In this document: positions 44,775 to 55,215 of the stretch, piece by piece
How positions within the stretch are numbered: the stretch's first letter is position 1
Layout: every line of letters starts with the position of its first letter
Assembly: GCA_963763205.1 (NCBI GenBank)
Contig: CAVXNQ010000002.1
Span: 124,001-188,000 of the forward strand
Length of the DNA stretch: 64,000 bases
Reading direction: 5' to 3'
Source of the DNA: DDH964 sp963763205
GTDB taxonomy: Bacteria; Desulfobacterota; Desulfuromonadia; Desulfuromonadales; DDH964
Notes under the pieces: generated by a model
The model's database searches: none
The model's input: the letters and a program-made list of their open reading frames with translations, nothing else
What the model was told of the DNA's origin: nothing
Program-made: the position numbers and the translations under genes

Positions 44775-45632
44775 CTACCCCCTCCCCCCCAGAATGCCCC
44801 TGGGCATGAAGATGAGCACCAGCAGGAAGATGCTGAAACTGATCAGGTTTTCATAGGTCGAACCGAACAAGTTGGTGCCCAGCGCTTCCACCACGCCGAG
44901 GATGAGGCCGCCGATGAGCGGACCCAGCATCGTGCCGAGGCCGCCGATGATCGTCACCACGAAGGACTTGAGGGTCAGGATCCCCCCCATGGTCGGGGAG
45001 ATGGGAAAGAGGATCGACCACAGGGTGCCGGCGGCGGCGGCCAGGGCGGTGCCGATGCCGAAGGTGACGGCGTAGATGTTGCCGACCTTGACCCCGGTCA
45101 GCTTCGCCGCCTCCAGCTCCTGGGAGGTGGCGCGGATCGCCCGCCCCAGGCGGGAGTGGTTCATGAGGTAGAAGAGTACGGCGGAGATGACCAGGGCCAG
45201 CACAAAGGCGGCCAGGCGCACCGCCGGGATGGTGGCGCCGAAAACAGCGAAGTTGGCCGCCCCGTAGCTGACATTCACCTTGCGCACGTCGGCGGTCCAG
45301 AAGAGCAGGGCCAGGTTGTTGATCAGCAGCTCGATGCCGAAGGTCAGCAGCAGGGTGATGAAGATATCGGCCTGGACCACGAGGTTGATCAGGTATTTCT
45401 GCAGCAGCCAGCCGAGCAGGAAAATCAAGGCCATCGACAGGGGGAGGCTGACGAAGGGATCGAGCCCCAGGCTGACGAAGAGCCAGTAGGTCAGGTAGGC
45501 ACCGAGCATGATGAAGGCGCCGTGGGCGATATTGATGATGTTCATCACCCCCCAGATGAGCGACATCCCCATCGCCATCAGGGCGTAGAGCCCGCCTTTG
45601 AGCAGACCGTTGATAATAACCTGTGTCAGCAT
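44775..45632 (-). CDS. livH: branched-chain amino acid ABC transporter permease LivH
   Basis: 285 residues and about eight helices. Motifs: NGLLKGGLYALMAMGMSLIW, NIAHGAFIMLGAY and the cytoplasmic coupling segment IRATSQELEAAKLTGV. Ends IFMPRGILGGRG. It lies after livK with a terminator-like hairpin between, as is usual for operons whose binding protein must be more abundant. Confidence 0.93.
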   Translation of the reverse strand: MLTQVIINGLLKGGLYALMAMGMSLIWGVMNIINIAHGAFIMLGAYLTYWLFVSLGLDPFVSLPLSMALIFLLGWLLQKYLINLVVQADIFITLLLTFGIELLINNLALLFWTADVRKVNVSYGAANFAVFGATIPAVRLAAFVLALVISAVLFYLMNHSRLGRAIRATSQELEAAKLTGVKVGNIYAVTFGIGTALAAAAGTLWSILFPISPTMGGILTLKSFVVTIIGGLGTMLGPLIGGLILGVVEALGTNLFGSTYENLISFSIFLLVLIFMPRGILGGRG

Positions 45633-45651
45633 CGATCTTCCTCAGCCGGCG

Positions 45652-45685
45652 AAGAAAAAGCTCCCGGGAAAGCCCCGGGAGCTTT
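45652..45685 (-). terminator. attenuator/terminator between livK and livH
   Basis: On the minus strand AAAGCTCCCGGG pairs with CCCGGGAGCTTT around 5 nt and is followed by TTTTTCTTC. The operon continues, so it probably gives partial termination. Confidence 0.8.
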
Positions 45686-45690
45686 GGACC

Positions 45691-46910
45691 CTAACGTTTG
45701 TCCCAGGGGGGAATCGGGTAGACCGCTTTGGCCCCATCCAGGCTGGGATAGACCTGGAAGATCTCGCCCTTCAGGTTCTGCAGCACGACGCTGGTGCCTT
45801 TGATCTGGCCGTTCTCGGCGAAAGCGTACGGTGCCGTAGATGGTCTGGAGATCGGTGGCGGCGATGGCGTCGCGGACCTTTTCCTTATCCAGGCTGCCGG
45901 CGCGCTCGATGGCGTCCTTGAAGATGGCGATGTCGGCGATGGCCGAGGCGGCGTGGTAGTCGGGATCATAGCCGAACTTGGCCTCGAAATCCTTCACGAA
46001 TTCCTGCGTTGTCCTTGAAAATGGCCCCCTTGAACTTCATCTGCGGCGACCAGGAGGCCACCCCGTAGATGTAGTCGGCGTCTTTGCCGAGGGCCTTGCG
46101 GAAGTCGGCCTCGGTCGGCCCGACGGTCAGCCCCAGGTAATAGGGGGAGACGTTGAGCTCCTTGGCCTGGGTCACGAAGTTGATCGATTCTTCGGTGTGC
46201 CCGGCGACCAGGACGGCCTGGACCCCTTCGGATTTGATCTTGGTCAGGATGGAAGAGAAGTCGGAGGCGCCTTCACCGTATTTTTCGTAGAGGACGACGT
46301 CGAAACCCAGCTCCGGAGCCTTGGCCTTGGTCCCCTCGCCGACGCTGACGTCGAACTTGTCGTCCGAATAGAGGATGGCGATCTTTTTCGCAAAGGGGGT
46401 CTGCTCCTTGAGGAACTTAAGGGTGGAGGCAAAATAATCCTCGGCCGGGGGGAGGGTACCGAAGATGTATTTGTTCCCCTTGTCGAAAATCTTGCCGGAG
46501 GCGCCGCCCCCTTCGATCATCGGCATCCGGTAGCGCTGGGCGACGATGCTGTCGGGGATGGTGATGCCGCTGCTGTAGGGGCCGAGGAGAAAATCGACCT
46601 TGTCTTCGGCAATCAGCTTCTCGACCAGCCGGGAACTTTCCGTCGGATCGCTCTTGTCGTCGTAGAATTTCAGCTCCAGCTGGTAGCTCTGCCCTCCGAC
46701 CTTGACGCCCCCGGCCTCGTTGATCTTTTCGACCGCATACTTGTAGGCATCGACGTAGTACTTGCCGGTCCGGCTTTCCTTGCCGGTAAAGGAGATGGCG
46801 CAGCCAAGCTTGATGGTCTTGGCCGCGGCGAAGGCTGGGGTGGCGACCAGCAGCAGGGCGCCCAGCAGCAGCGGCAGGGAAAACCAGGAAGAACGGTTGG
46901 TCTGGCGCAT
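45691..46910 (-). CDS. livK: branched-chain amino acid binding protein LivK, frame-broken
   Basis: About 406 residues. Signal peptide FSLPLLLGALLLVATPAFA, then KTIKLGCAISFTGKESRTGK, the fold-type I binding site LLGPYSSGITIPDS, and late GYDPDYHAASAIADIAIF. Breaks near 46012 and 45826 interrupt a full-length protein that ends VYPIPPWDKR. Start behind AAGGAGGAAATC. It delivers leucine, isoleucine or valine, or related small amides or acids, to LivHMGF. The exact ligand is not visible by eye. Confidence 0.9.
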
Positions 46911-47134
46911 AGATTTCCTCCTTTTGGATGTGGATAATCTCGATATCTATTTACGATTTATCACAAAAATCGGAAATGGCAACGGCATCTCGCCAGCCAC
47001 CGACCAGGAAGGGCGAGTCGGGATGGGAACCAAACCCTGCAGTCTGGACAAGGTCGCCGGCAAATGGTTGAATAGGGGGCTCGAGAAGAATTGCTCCCCT
47101 GATCCGGCATCGTCGTTCAGCGAAAGGCTTCACC
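46911..47134. other. intergenic, divergent livK and lysE-like promoters
   Basis: AT-rich next to livK (ATCGTAAATAGATATCG on the minus strand), where its promoter should sit; no exact -35/-10 assigned. Confidence 0.4.
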
Positions 47135-47759
47135 ATGCCACCTGCAGAGATCCTCGCCACCTTCTTCGCCGCCGCACTCCTTTTGGCCTTGGCCCCGGGG
47201 CCGGACAACCTCTTTGTCCTTACCCAGTCGGCGACCGGCGGCAAGGGGGCCGGACTCACTCTGACCCTCGGCCTGTGCACCGGTCTGATCGGTCACACCC
47301 TGGCCGTGGTTCTCGGCGTGGCGGCCCTGGTGAAGGCCTCGGCCCTGGCCTTTACCGGCCTCAAACTGCTCGGGGCCGGCTACCTGCTCTACCTCGCCTG
47401 GCAGGCGTTTCGCGCGCCGGCGGCGTCCATCACCGCCGCAGCCGCCTGCCCCCGGCTACGCCCGCCTCTACCGGCGCGGCATTTTCATGAACCTCACCAA
47501 CCCCAAGGTCTCCCTCTTCTTTCTGGCGTTTCTGCCCCAGTTCGCCGACCCCGGGCGCGGGCCGGTGGCCCCCCAGCTGCTGCTCCTCGGCGGGCTTTTC
47601 ATCGTCGCCACGCTGTTGGTTTTCGGCGCCATCGCCCTGCTCGCCGGAACCCTCGGTGAACGCCTCAATCGTTCCCCCGGTCTTCAGCGTCTGCTCAATC
47701 GGCTGGCCGGCACGGTCTTTTTCGGCCTGGCGCTGCATTTGGTCCGCAGCCGAAACTGA
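47135..47759 (+). CDS. LysE/RhtB-family amino acid exporter, one frame break
   Basis: About 208 residues and six helices. N-terminal AAALLLALAPGPDNLFVLT is the family signature, followed by GLCTGLIGHTLAVVLGVAAL and GAGYLLYLAWQAFR. After one inserted base near 47450 come GIFMNLTNPKVSLFFLAFLPQF and GTVFFGLALHLV. It exports an amino acid or metabolite to relieve excess. It is divergent from the Liv importer. Confidence 0.88.
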
Positions 47760-48126
47760 AAAAAACCTTCACCGCACCCGGACCGAACATCTCCAGAGAA
47801 GGAGCAAAGGCCGCAAATTCAGTGGTGCGGCTTTTGCCAGCCACGCATTGGTCGCGACAGCCGAAGTTCGCTGCGCTTGCCCGGTCATCCGGAAGTCGTT
47901 GCCATGCTGAAGGGACTTCTCGGAAAAATCGATGGGGAGATGGGGGCCGCGGGGAAAGATGGAACCATCGGCAGGAATAACGGGGAGGCAAGGCCAGGGC
48001 GAAAGGGAGCGCGCGCCCGATTCCGCTTCGGGCCCGGCAGAGAACTTCCGGGAATGACTGGCCAGAGTGGCCTTTCTGGGCGTATAATTTCGAGAAGTTG
48101 CCAACCCCCGACCGCGGAGGATCTGC
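47760..48126. other. intergenic region with a TATAAT box before osmC
   Basis: No gene supported. TATAAT at 48083-48088 is a good -10 for the OsmC gene, but no fitting -35 hexamer is seen. Confidence 0.5.
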
Positions 48127-48510
48127 ATGGAGATCACCTTCCCCGGCGGCGTGGCCGTCGAGGCTCGCTACAAGGGATTTACCGTCCGTAGCGATCAACC
48201 CATCGCCGACGGCGGCGAGAACTCCGCCCCCGCCCCCTTCGACCTCTTCCTGATCGCCCTCGGCAACTGCGCCGGCTATTTTGCGCTGCGCTTCTGCCAG
48301 CAGCGCGACCTCGCGACGCAGGGGCTGCGCTTGACCATGGAGACCGAGCGGGACGCGGCACGGCACCGGCTGGCGCGGGTGCGCATCGTCGTCCATCTCC
48401 CCGACGGATTTCCCGAAAAGTACCGGGCGGCGATCGTCCGCGCCACCGACCAGTGCACGGTGAAACGCAGCCTGTTCGACCCGCCCGAGTTCGAGGTAAC
48501 AGTCAGTTGA
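48127..48510 (+). CDS. OsmC/Ohr-family protein
   Basis: 127 residues. The two redox cysteines lie in ALGNCAGYFALRFC and TDQCTVKR, with an N-terminal beta sheet (FPGGVAVEARYKGFTVRSD). OsmC-like proteins use a thiol pair to reduce organic hydroperoxides. Start behind GCGGAGGATCTGC. The small size is normal. It converges on the DUF4911 gene with 1 bp between stops. Confidence 0.88.
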   Translation: MEITFPGGVAVEARYKGFTVRSDQPIADGGENSAPAPFDLFLIALGNCAGYFALRFCQQRDLATQGLRLTMETERDAARHRLARVRIVVHLPDGFPEKYRAAIVRATDQCTVKRSLFDPPEFEVTVS

Positions 48511-48511
48511 G

Positions 48512-48763
48512 TCAGGGCCAGCCTTCGCCTCCGACTGGCGGGCCGGGCAAGGCGATCCACAGGCCGATTTCTCCACCCAAGGCGGCCAAGAGGGAGCAGC
48601 CTCGGTTGTCGCGGCTGGCGGGCCAGGCGATCTCCACCAGACCGGCCGCCGCATCCAGGGTGCGCAAAAAGAGCAGGCCATCGTAGCCTTCGACGATGAA
48701 GCGCAGGTAGGCGATCTCCCGGCGTGGAAGCTGGAAGCAACGTTTCTGGTAGGGATCGGACAC
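48512..48763 (-). CDS. DUF4911-family protein
   Basis: About 83 residues from a GTG start; an ATG 54 bp upstream is possible. The core LPRREIAYLRFIVEGYDGLL and FLRTLDAAAGLVEIAWP match a small family found in Geobacter-like bacteria. It is cytoplasmic, function unknown. It is read divergently from alanine dehydrogenase, so the short gap must hold two promoters. Confidence 0.7.
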   Translation of the reverse strand: MSDPYQKRCFQLPRREIAYLRFIVEGYDGLLFLRTLDAAAGLVEIAWPASRDNRGCSLLAALGGEIGLWIALPGPPVGGEGWP

Positions 48764-48834
48764 GGGAGGAATTTTTCCTTGACGACCACCGGGCGAGCCG
48801 TTATTTTGGCTAAACATTTTTAGGGGAACTGAAA

Positions 48835-49939
<1,105 letters not shown>

Positions 49940-50066
49940 CGGTGCAACGCCCGCCGGCGGCGGGCGTAAAACATACCGAAAATTTATCGCGCAATCTCTG
50001 TCTCAGCCAGAAAACCTCCTCCAGAGTCGGCTGAACCAAAGCAGTAGATTCGTTGCGACCCCCGGG

Positions 50067-50090
50067 AATCCCCACCCGGGGATTTTTTTT
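50067..50090 (+). terminator. rho-independent terminator after ald
   Basis: AATCCCC-accc-GGGGATT followed by TTTTTT. It ends immediately before the heptamer repeat. Confidence 0.88.
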
Positions 50091-50096
50091 GTCCAC

Positions 50097-50229
50097 CACT
50101 CGCCACTCGCCACTCCTCACTCACCACTCGCCACTCGCCACTCGCCACTCGCCACTCACCACTCGCCACTCACCACTCGCCACTCCTCACTCCTCACTCC
50201 TCACTCCTCACTCCTCACTCCTCACTCCT
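50097..50229. repeat. heptanucleotide tandem repeat, 19 units
   Basis: Nineteen perfect-phase units of CACTCNN, where NN is GC, CT or AC. Order of unit types: GC GC CT AC GC GC GC GC AC GC AC GC, then seven CT units. The last units contain the stop codon of nudC on the minus strand. Such arrays vary by slippage. Confidence 0.95.
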
Positions 50230-51085
50230 CACGAAAATTGTCGAGGATATACCGGGCGATGCTCGCCTCGGCGGCAGGGCCGGCAAAGCGTCGAGAGAAA
50301 ACCAGCGGGCATCCTCCAGCTCGCTATGATCGACTTGCAGCTCCCCTCCCGCATAGTCGGCGACGAAAACCCGCCATCAGCTGGCTGGGGAAAGGCCAGC
50401 TCTGGCTGCCGATGTAACGGACGTTATTCACCCGCACCCCAGTCTCCTCCAGCACCTCGCGGTGCACCGCCTCCTCCAGACACTCGCCGAAGTCGAGATA
50501 TCCGGCGACCAGGCTGTAGCGTCCCGCCGGCCACTCGGTCTTGCGAGTCAGCAGCAGTTCCCGGCCGCGCCGGATCAGGACGATGACGCAGGGATGAATA
50601 TGGGGATAATGGGAATAGTTGCAGGCCGAACACCGGCGGCCCCACTCACTGGACATGGCGATGGTCCTTGCCCCGCACTGGGCGCAGAACCGGCTGCCCT
50701 GCTGCCAGTGCAGGATCTGCCCGGCGACCCCACCGAGGGAGAGAAGCGCCGTCGACAGGAGCGGGTCTGTTGCCAGTAGGCTTTCCGCCGCCAAACCGGG
50801 CGGGATCTCCGTGTCGCGCGCAATCGCCAGTGCCCGGCAGGGGAGACCGCGATAGCGGCCGAGAAAAACGGGGGTGTGCCCGGCCGCTCCCGTCACCGGG
50901 AGCTCCCCGTGCGGCAGGACCGGTTCGCTGCCGGCGGCAACCAGCAGTTCGCTGCCGCGCAGCAGCACCCAGCAGCCCGGCCCGCCAGGATCGGCATCAG
51001 GCGACTCCAGACGGAAATCGGCGGCCAGAGCGGTAGCGTTGAAGGGGAGATGGAGCGGGGAAGGAAAGCTTTCAGGCAGAGGCAT
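50222..51085 (-). CDS. nudC: NADH pyrophosphatase NudC, frame-broken
   Basis: About 287 residues. Zinc ribbon FCAQCGARTIAMSSEWGRRC then SACNYSHYPHIHP. Nudix box GYLDFGECLEEAVHREVLEETGV follows GX5EX7REUXEEXGU. The NudC signature SQPWPFPxS appears as SQSWPFPSQ. Breaks near 50378 and 50270 lead to the end ARYILDNFREE, whose stop lies inside the heptamer array. It hydrolyses NADH or deNADs capped RNA in E. coli. Confidence 0.88.
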
Positions 51086-51152
51086 GGTTCACTCCTCGGC
51101 GGCAAAGACCGCCTTCCGGGACTCGGGACCCGGGACCCGGGACTGCCCCCCG

Positions 51153-51681
51153 TCACTCCGCAGCGGCCAGGGACGCGTGGTAGAGAAGCAGGGCCAGTTG
51201 GGTCTTGGCGTCGATGATGGCGCCGCTCCCCACCAGGCGCAATGCCTCCTCCAGGGAGACCGGACAGCGGAGCGATGAATTCGTCCGCCTCGGGGGCGGC
51301 GGGAACCGGCTGCAGTTGGTCGGCCAAGAAGAGATGGATGCGCTCGTCGCAGAAGCCGACGCTGCTCAGCGTCTGTCCGAGAGGGGCCAGCCGCCCTGCA
51401 CGCCATCCCGTCTCCTCCTCCAGCTCGCGGCGGGCGCAGGCCTCGGGCGCCTCCCCCGGTTCGAGGCGGCCGGCGGGGATCTCCAGCACCTCGCCGCCAA
51501 CGGCTGCCCGGAACTGGCGGATCAGGAGGATCCGGCCGTCGGCCAGCAGCGGCAGGACGGCGGCACCGCCGGGGTGGCGCACGATCTCGAAATCGGCGCG
51601 GCGGCCATCGGGAAGCCGGTGGGATTCGATCGCCAGGGAGACGATCCGTCCCCGGTAGATGCTGCGCCGGACGCTGCTCAT
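51153..51681 (-). CDS. ADP-ribose pyrophosphatase-type Nudix hydrolase, one frame break
   Basis: About 176 residues. Core VRHPGGAAVLPLLADGRILLIRQFR then EIPAGRLEPGEAPEACARRELEEETG (a Nudix box with REL and EE), typical of NudF/ADPRase. One inserted base near 51265; the ending VSLEEALRLVGSGAI then DAKTQLALLL is conserved. Start overlaps the stop of the lipid kinase gene (ATGA). It degrades ADP-ribose or nucleotide sugars. Confidence 0.85.
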
Positions 51682-52574
51682 GGCGCCGCCCCGGCTGCCG
51701 GCGGCAAAACCATCCACAGTTCGCCGGAAACCGCTCGCAGGGTCACCGGTAGCCGGCCGAAATAATCGCCGTCGAGCTGGACCGGAACCGCCTCCCCCTG
51801 CAGGCGCAGCTGCCGCGCCTTGAAGGTGCGGGCCGCGCCCGGGTCCAGGGGCCGGCCGCTCGCCAGCGTCCCGACGGCGCGCAGCAGCGCCAGGCGTCCA
51901 GGACGCAGCAGCAGACAAACGTCAAGGGCCTCTTCCTGCAGGGAGGCGCCGGGGGCGATGGCGAAACGACCGCCGTAAAGACGCCCGTTGCTTACCACCG
52001 CGCCGTAGCAGGGAATCGTCTCCCCATCGGCGGTCAGCGCCTCGATCGGCCGGGGGGGGCGGGCCAGCAGGACCCGGGCGGCGCTCGCCAGGTAGGCGAA
52101 CTTCCCGGTCAGGCGCTTGAGCCCGGCGCTGACGGCGTAGACCGCCTCGGCATCGGGTCCGGCGCTGGCCATCAGCAGGAAGCGATGGCCGTCGGCCGCC
52201 CCCAGGCAGACCGGCAGCGCCTTCCCCTCCAGGACGACGCGGCAGGCCGCCTCGAGCGCGCAGGGGATGCCGGCCTCGAGAGCGAAGACGTTGGTCGTGC
52301 CCAGCGGCAGAAAGGCCACGGGGATCCGGCTCGGCACCAGGCCGTTGATGATTTCGTTGAGGGTCCCGTCGCCGCCGGCGGCGACGATCCGCTCGCAGCC
52401 GCCGTTGCGGGCGGCAGCCGCGGCGCGGCGGGCATCGCCCCGGGCCGCAGTGAGGGTGAGATCGACGGACACTCCCTGGGCGCGAAACCAGCTCACAGCC
52501 TGTTCGATGTGGGCGCGGGCGTCGTGCCCGGCGACCGGATTGGCAATCAGCTTGAGGGTGCGGATCGCGGCCAT
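51678..52574 (-). CDS. diacylglycerol/lipid kinase family protein (YegS-like)
   Basis: 298 residues from MAAIRTLKLIANPVAGHDAR. Nucleotide-binding motif VAAGGDGTLNEIINGL is diagnostic for the DAGK catalytic domain, followed by LPLGTTNVFALEAGIP. It phosphorylates a lipid such as diacylglycerol, or a sphingoid-like acceptor. It starts within the 3' end of the ArnT-like gene (27-bp overlap) and is the last lipid gene of the operon, ahead of the Nudix gene. Confidence 0.88.
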   Translation of the reverse strand: MAAIRTLKLIANPVAGHDARAHIEQAVSWFRAQGVSVDLTLTAARGDARRAAAAARNGGCERIVAAGGDGTLNEIINGLVPSRIPVAFLPLGTTNVFALEAGIPCALEAACRVVLEGKALPVCLGAADGHRFLLMASAGPDAEAVYAVSAGLKRLTGKFAYLASAARVLLARPPRPIEALTADGETIPCYGAVVSNGRLYGGRFAIAPGASLQEEALDVCLLLRPGRLALLRAVGTLASGRPLDPGAARTFKARQLRLQGEAVPVQLDGDYFGRLPVTLRAVSGELWMVLPPAAGAAP

Positions 52575-54226
52575 GGGGTTATCCCGATCAGTTGCCGGCA
52601 GCGGCGGGAGGTTGCGTCCTGCAGGGCGTGGCAGAGGTAGGCGGAGCGCTTGCGCTGCCCGTAGACCTCCCGGCAGGCATAGCCGCTCTCCTTTTCGAAG
52701 GCCGGCAGGGCATCGGCCGAAGTGACCATGAACAACCGCGGCCGGTCTTTTAAAAACCGCTGCAGATCGGAGGCCGTCGGCAAATACCAGCTGCGATATT
52801 CGTCGTCCTCCTGGAAGCGGACATCCCGCTCCATGCCGTAGGCCGCTGCGGTGAGGTGCCGCCGGTAGAGGGAGAGGGAAGGGAGAAAGGCCTGGTAGGC
52901 GAGCACGTCGAGTTTCCGCTCGGGGTCGAGCCGGTTGAGGGCGGTTGCCATCTGCTCGTAGCCGCGCATCTGCGGAGCGGCGACGGCGACGATGGCGTAG
53001 GCGACGGTTGAGACGAGGAGCAAGAGCAGCGCGCTCCACCAGACCAGCCGCGGCCCCTGCCGCTGTTTCCAGACCTGCCACCACAAAAGGAGCAGCGGGA
53101 GAGCGGAGACCAGCAGCGGCCAGCGCAGGACCCGGGCCGGGTGGTAGACGAAGCCGGCCACCGCTGGGGCAATGGCGAAGAGGAAAAGCAGCAGCGCCGC
53201 CAGGGAACGCAGGCGGGGCATGGGAAAAGTCCGCAGGGCGGCGGCGGCCAGGATTGCGGCGATGCCGAAGAAGGGGAGGATGTAGGTCGGCTGCTTGCTC
53301 TGCGCCAGGGTGAAGACGAGGAAAGGGACCCAGACATAGAGGAGCAGGACCCGCGTCGGCCGGTCGAAGGCGCGGGCCTGGAACGTTCCCTTGGCGAAGA
53401 AGAAGATGTAGGGGAGGAAGGTCCCGGCGAAGACGTAGAAGAAATACCAGAGCGGCTCGTGGCGGTGGAAGCGGTTGGAGGCGACCCGATCGACGGTCTG
53501 TACCTTGAGGAAGTAGTAGAGCAGCCCCGGGTTCTCGGCCATCACCGCGAGGTACCAGGGGAGGGCCAGCAGAGCGAAGACGCCGCTGGCGGCCAGCACC
53601 TCCCGCCAGGAGAAGACCCGTCGGTGGTCGGGATCGACCAGCTTGGCGACCAGGTAGGGGAGCAGGGTAAAGAGGAAGATGATCGGCCCCTTGGTCAGAA
53701 AACCGAGGCCGAGCGCCAGCCCGTAAAGGGGCGCGTCGCTCTTGTGGCGCTCGCCGCGCAGGCGGCGGAAGAGGTAGTACTGGGCCATGACCGTGAAGCA
53801 GGTCAGGTAGATGTCGGTGGCGACGATGCGGGCGATAGCGAGGAAGAGGAACGAGGAGGCGAAGATCAGCGTCGCGTCGAAAGCGTCGCGCTCCTCGCCG
53901 AGGAGCACCTGGGCCAGACGGTAGAGGTAGACGACGGCGACGAGGGCGGCGACGACGCCGAAGAAGCGGGCACCGAAGTCGCCGATGCCGAACAGCTTAT
54001 AGCCGCCGGCGATCGCCCAGTAGGTCAGGGGCGGCTTGTGGAAGTGCTTGATGGCGCCAAAGAAAGGCTCGAGGTAGTTGTGGCGGAGGAGCATCTCCCA
54101 GGCGATCTCGCCGTAGCGCCCCTCGGTCGACTCCATCAGCGGCAGAAAGCCGGTCGGAATCAGCAGGACCAGGAAGTAGAGTGCCAGCAGCAGCCCGCGG
54201 CGGCGGCCGGCGGGGGCCTCAGCCAT
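52547..54226 (-). CDS. ArnT-like glycosyltransferase (GT39/83 family)
   Basis: 559 residues, about 12 membrane helices. The first loop has the conserved acidic DxE-type pattern ESTEGRYGEIAWEML, then HFHKPPLTYWAIAGGYKLFG. In the second half come ILPFFGIAAILAAAAL and a periplasmic tail. It transfers a sugar from a polyprenyl-phosphate donor to lipid A or another envelope target. Overlaps both neighbours by a few bases. A related but distinct enzyme is encoded at 55922. Confidence 0.88.
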   Translation of the reverse strand: MAEAPAGRRRGLLLALYFLVLLIPTGFLPLMESTEGRYGEIAWEMLLRHNYLEPFFGAIKHFHKPPLTYWAIAGGYKLFGIGDFGARFFGVVAALVAVVYLYRLAQVLLGEERDAFDATLIFASSFLFLAIARIVATDIYLTCFTVMAQYYLFRRLRGERHKSDAPLYGLALGLGFLTKGPIIFLFTLLPYLVAKLVDPDHRRVFSWREVLAASGVFALLALPWYLAVMAENPGLLYYFLKVQTVDRVASNRFHRHEPLWYFFYVFAGTFLPYIFFFAKGTFQARAFDRPTRVLLLYVWVPFLVFTLAQSKQPTYILPFFGIAAILAAAALRTFPMPRLRSLAALLLFLFAIAPAVAGFVYHPARVLRWPLLVSALPLLLLWWQVWKQRQGPRLVWWSALLLLLVSTVAYAIVAVAAPQMRGYEQMATALNRLDPERKLDVLAYQAFLPSLSLYRRHLTAAAYGMERDVRFQEDDEYRSWYLPTASDLQRFLKDRPRLFMVTSADALPAFEKESGYACREVYGQRKRSAYLCHALQDATSRRCRQLIGITPWPRSAPSS

Positions 54227-54506
54227 TCTCGGCTTCCCGTTCCCGGCGCTCGCGGGCGATCAGGTAGAGGTTGCGGGTATAGATGAAGAAACCGCTCGCC
54301 TGGCCGACGATGAAGACGATGTCCTTGCGGATGATGGCGTAGACCAGCAGCAGGGAGGAGCCGCCGATGCTGAAATACCAGAAGGCGGTCGGAATCATGC
54401 TGCGGCGGTGCTTTTCCGAATAGAGCCACTGCACGAAAAAGCGCATAAAAAAGAGGGTCTGGCCGGAAAAGCCCAGCACCAGGATGGCGATTTCCGATTT
54501 AGCCAT
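54219..54506 (-). CDS. LAB_N-domain membrane protein
   Basis: 95 residues, three helices. SEIAILVLGFSGQTLFFMRFF then QWLYSEKHRRSMIPTAFWYF matches the lipid A biosynthesis N-terminal domain. The family is often found beside ArnC/ArnT-like genes and looks related to SMR-type transporters. It may help move lipid-linked sugar. Start overlaps the GT2 stop by 8 bp. Confidence 0.85.
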   Translation of the reverse strand: MAKSEIAILVLGFSGQTLFFMRFFVQWLYSEKHRRSMIPTAFWYFSIGGSSLLLVYAIIRKDIVFIVGQASGFFIYTRNLYLIARERREREAENG

Positions 54507-55215
54507 GGGTCTCCCCGATTTCGATCTTGAGATGGCGCTTGATCATCCAGCGCACGCTGATGACGTCGTACAGCCCCTCGATGCCGCGGCGCAGGTTGGT
54601 GTATTTGGAAACCCCGTGCAGCCGCTGCCGGTGGTTGACCTTGACCTCGACGACCTTCGCCCCCTCGATGCGCATCAGCGTCGGCAGGAAGCGGTGCAGT
54701 CCCTTGTACATCTTGATCCGCTTGAGCAGCGCCGCGTTCATCACCTTGAGCGAGCAGCCGGTGTCGTGAATCGATTCCCAGGTCAGGCGGTTGCGGACGA
54801 AGTTGCCGATTCGGCTGCCGATCTTCTTCGACAGGGTATCCTGGCGGTTGAAACGCCAGCCATTGATCATGTCGTAGTCGCCGTAATATTCGAGCATCTT
54901 CGGAATGTCGGCGGGGTCGTTCTGCAGGTCGGCATCCATGGTGATCACCACGTCGCCGTCGGCGTGCTGGAACCCGGCATAGAGCGCCGCGGACTGACCG
55001 GCATTGCGGGCAAAGGCGACGTAGGCGACCTCGGGATGGGCCGCGGCCAGGTCCTTGATCACCGCCAGGCTGCGGTCGGTGCTGCAGTCGTCGACGAACA
55101 GAACCTGGTAGGTATACGGCAGCGCAGCCGCCACCTTGACGATCTCGGCATGCAGCGCCGCCAGGTTTTCCTCTTCGTTGTAGACCGGGATGACATAGGA
55201 GATTTTCTTGATCAT
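54499..55215 (-). CDS. GT2 polyprenyl-phosphate glycosyltransferase
   Basis: 238 residues. YVIPVYNEEENLAALHAEIV is the GT2 nucleotide-sugar site and VVITMDADLQNDPADIP the DxD-type metal site; GYDMINGWRFNRQD-like motifs follow. No C-terminal membrane helices. It attaches a sugar from a UDP or GDP donor to undecaprenyl phosphate, making the donor for the ArnT-like enzymes. Confidence 0.9.
   Translation of the reverse strand: MIKKISYVIPVYNEEENLAALHAEIVKVAAALPYTYQVLFVDDCSTDRSLAVIKDLAAAHPEVAYVAFARNAGQSAALYAGFQHADGDVVITMDADLQNDPADIPKMLEYYGDYDMINGWRFNRQDTLSKKIGSRIGNFVRNRLTWESIHDTGCSLKVMNAALLKRIKMYKGLHRFLPTLMRIEGAKVVEVKVNHRQRLHGVSKYTNLRRGIEGLYDVISVRWMIKRHLKIEIGETHG

Noticed and set aside
50097..50229. 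CRISPR-like array
   Set aside because: The unit is seven bases with no spacers; it is a simple tandem repeat.
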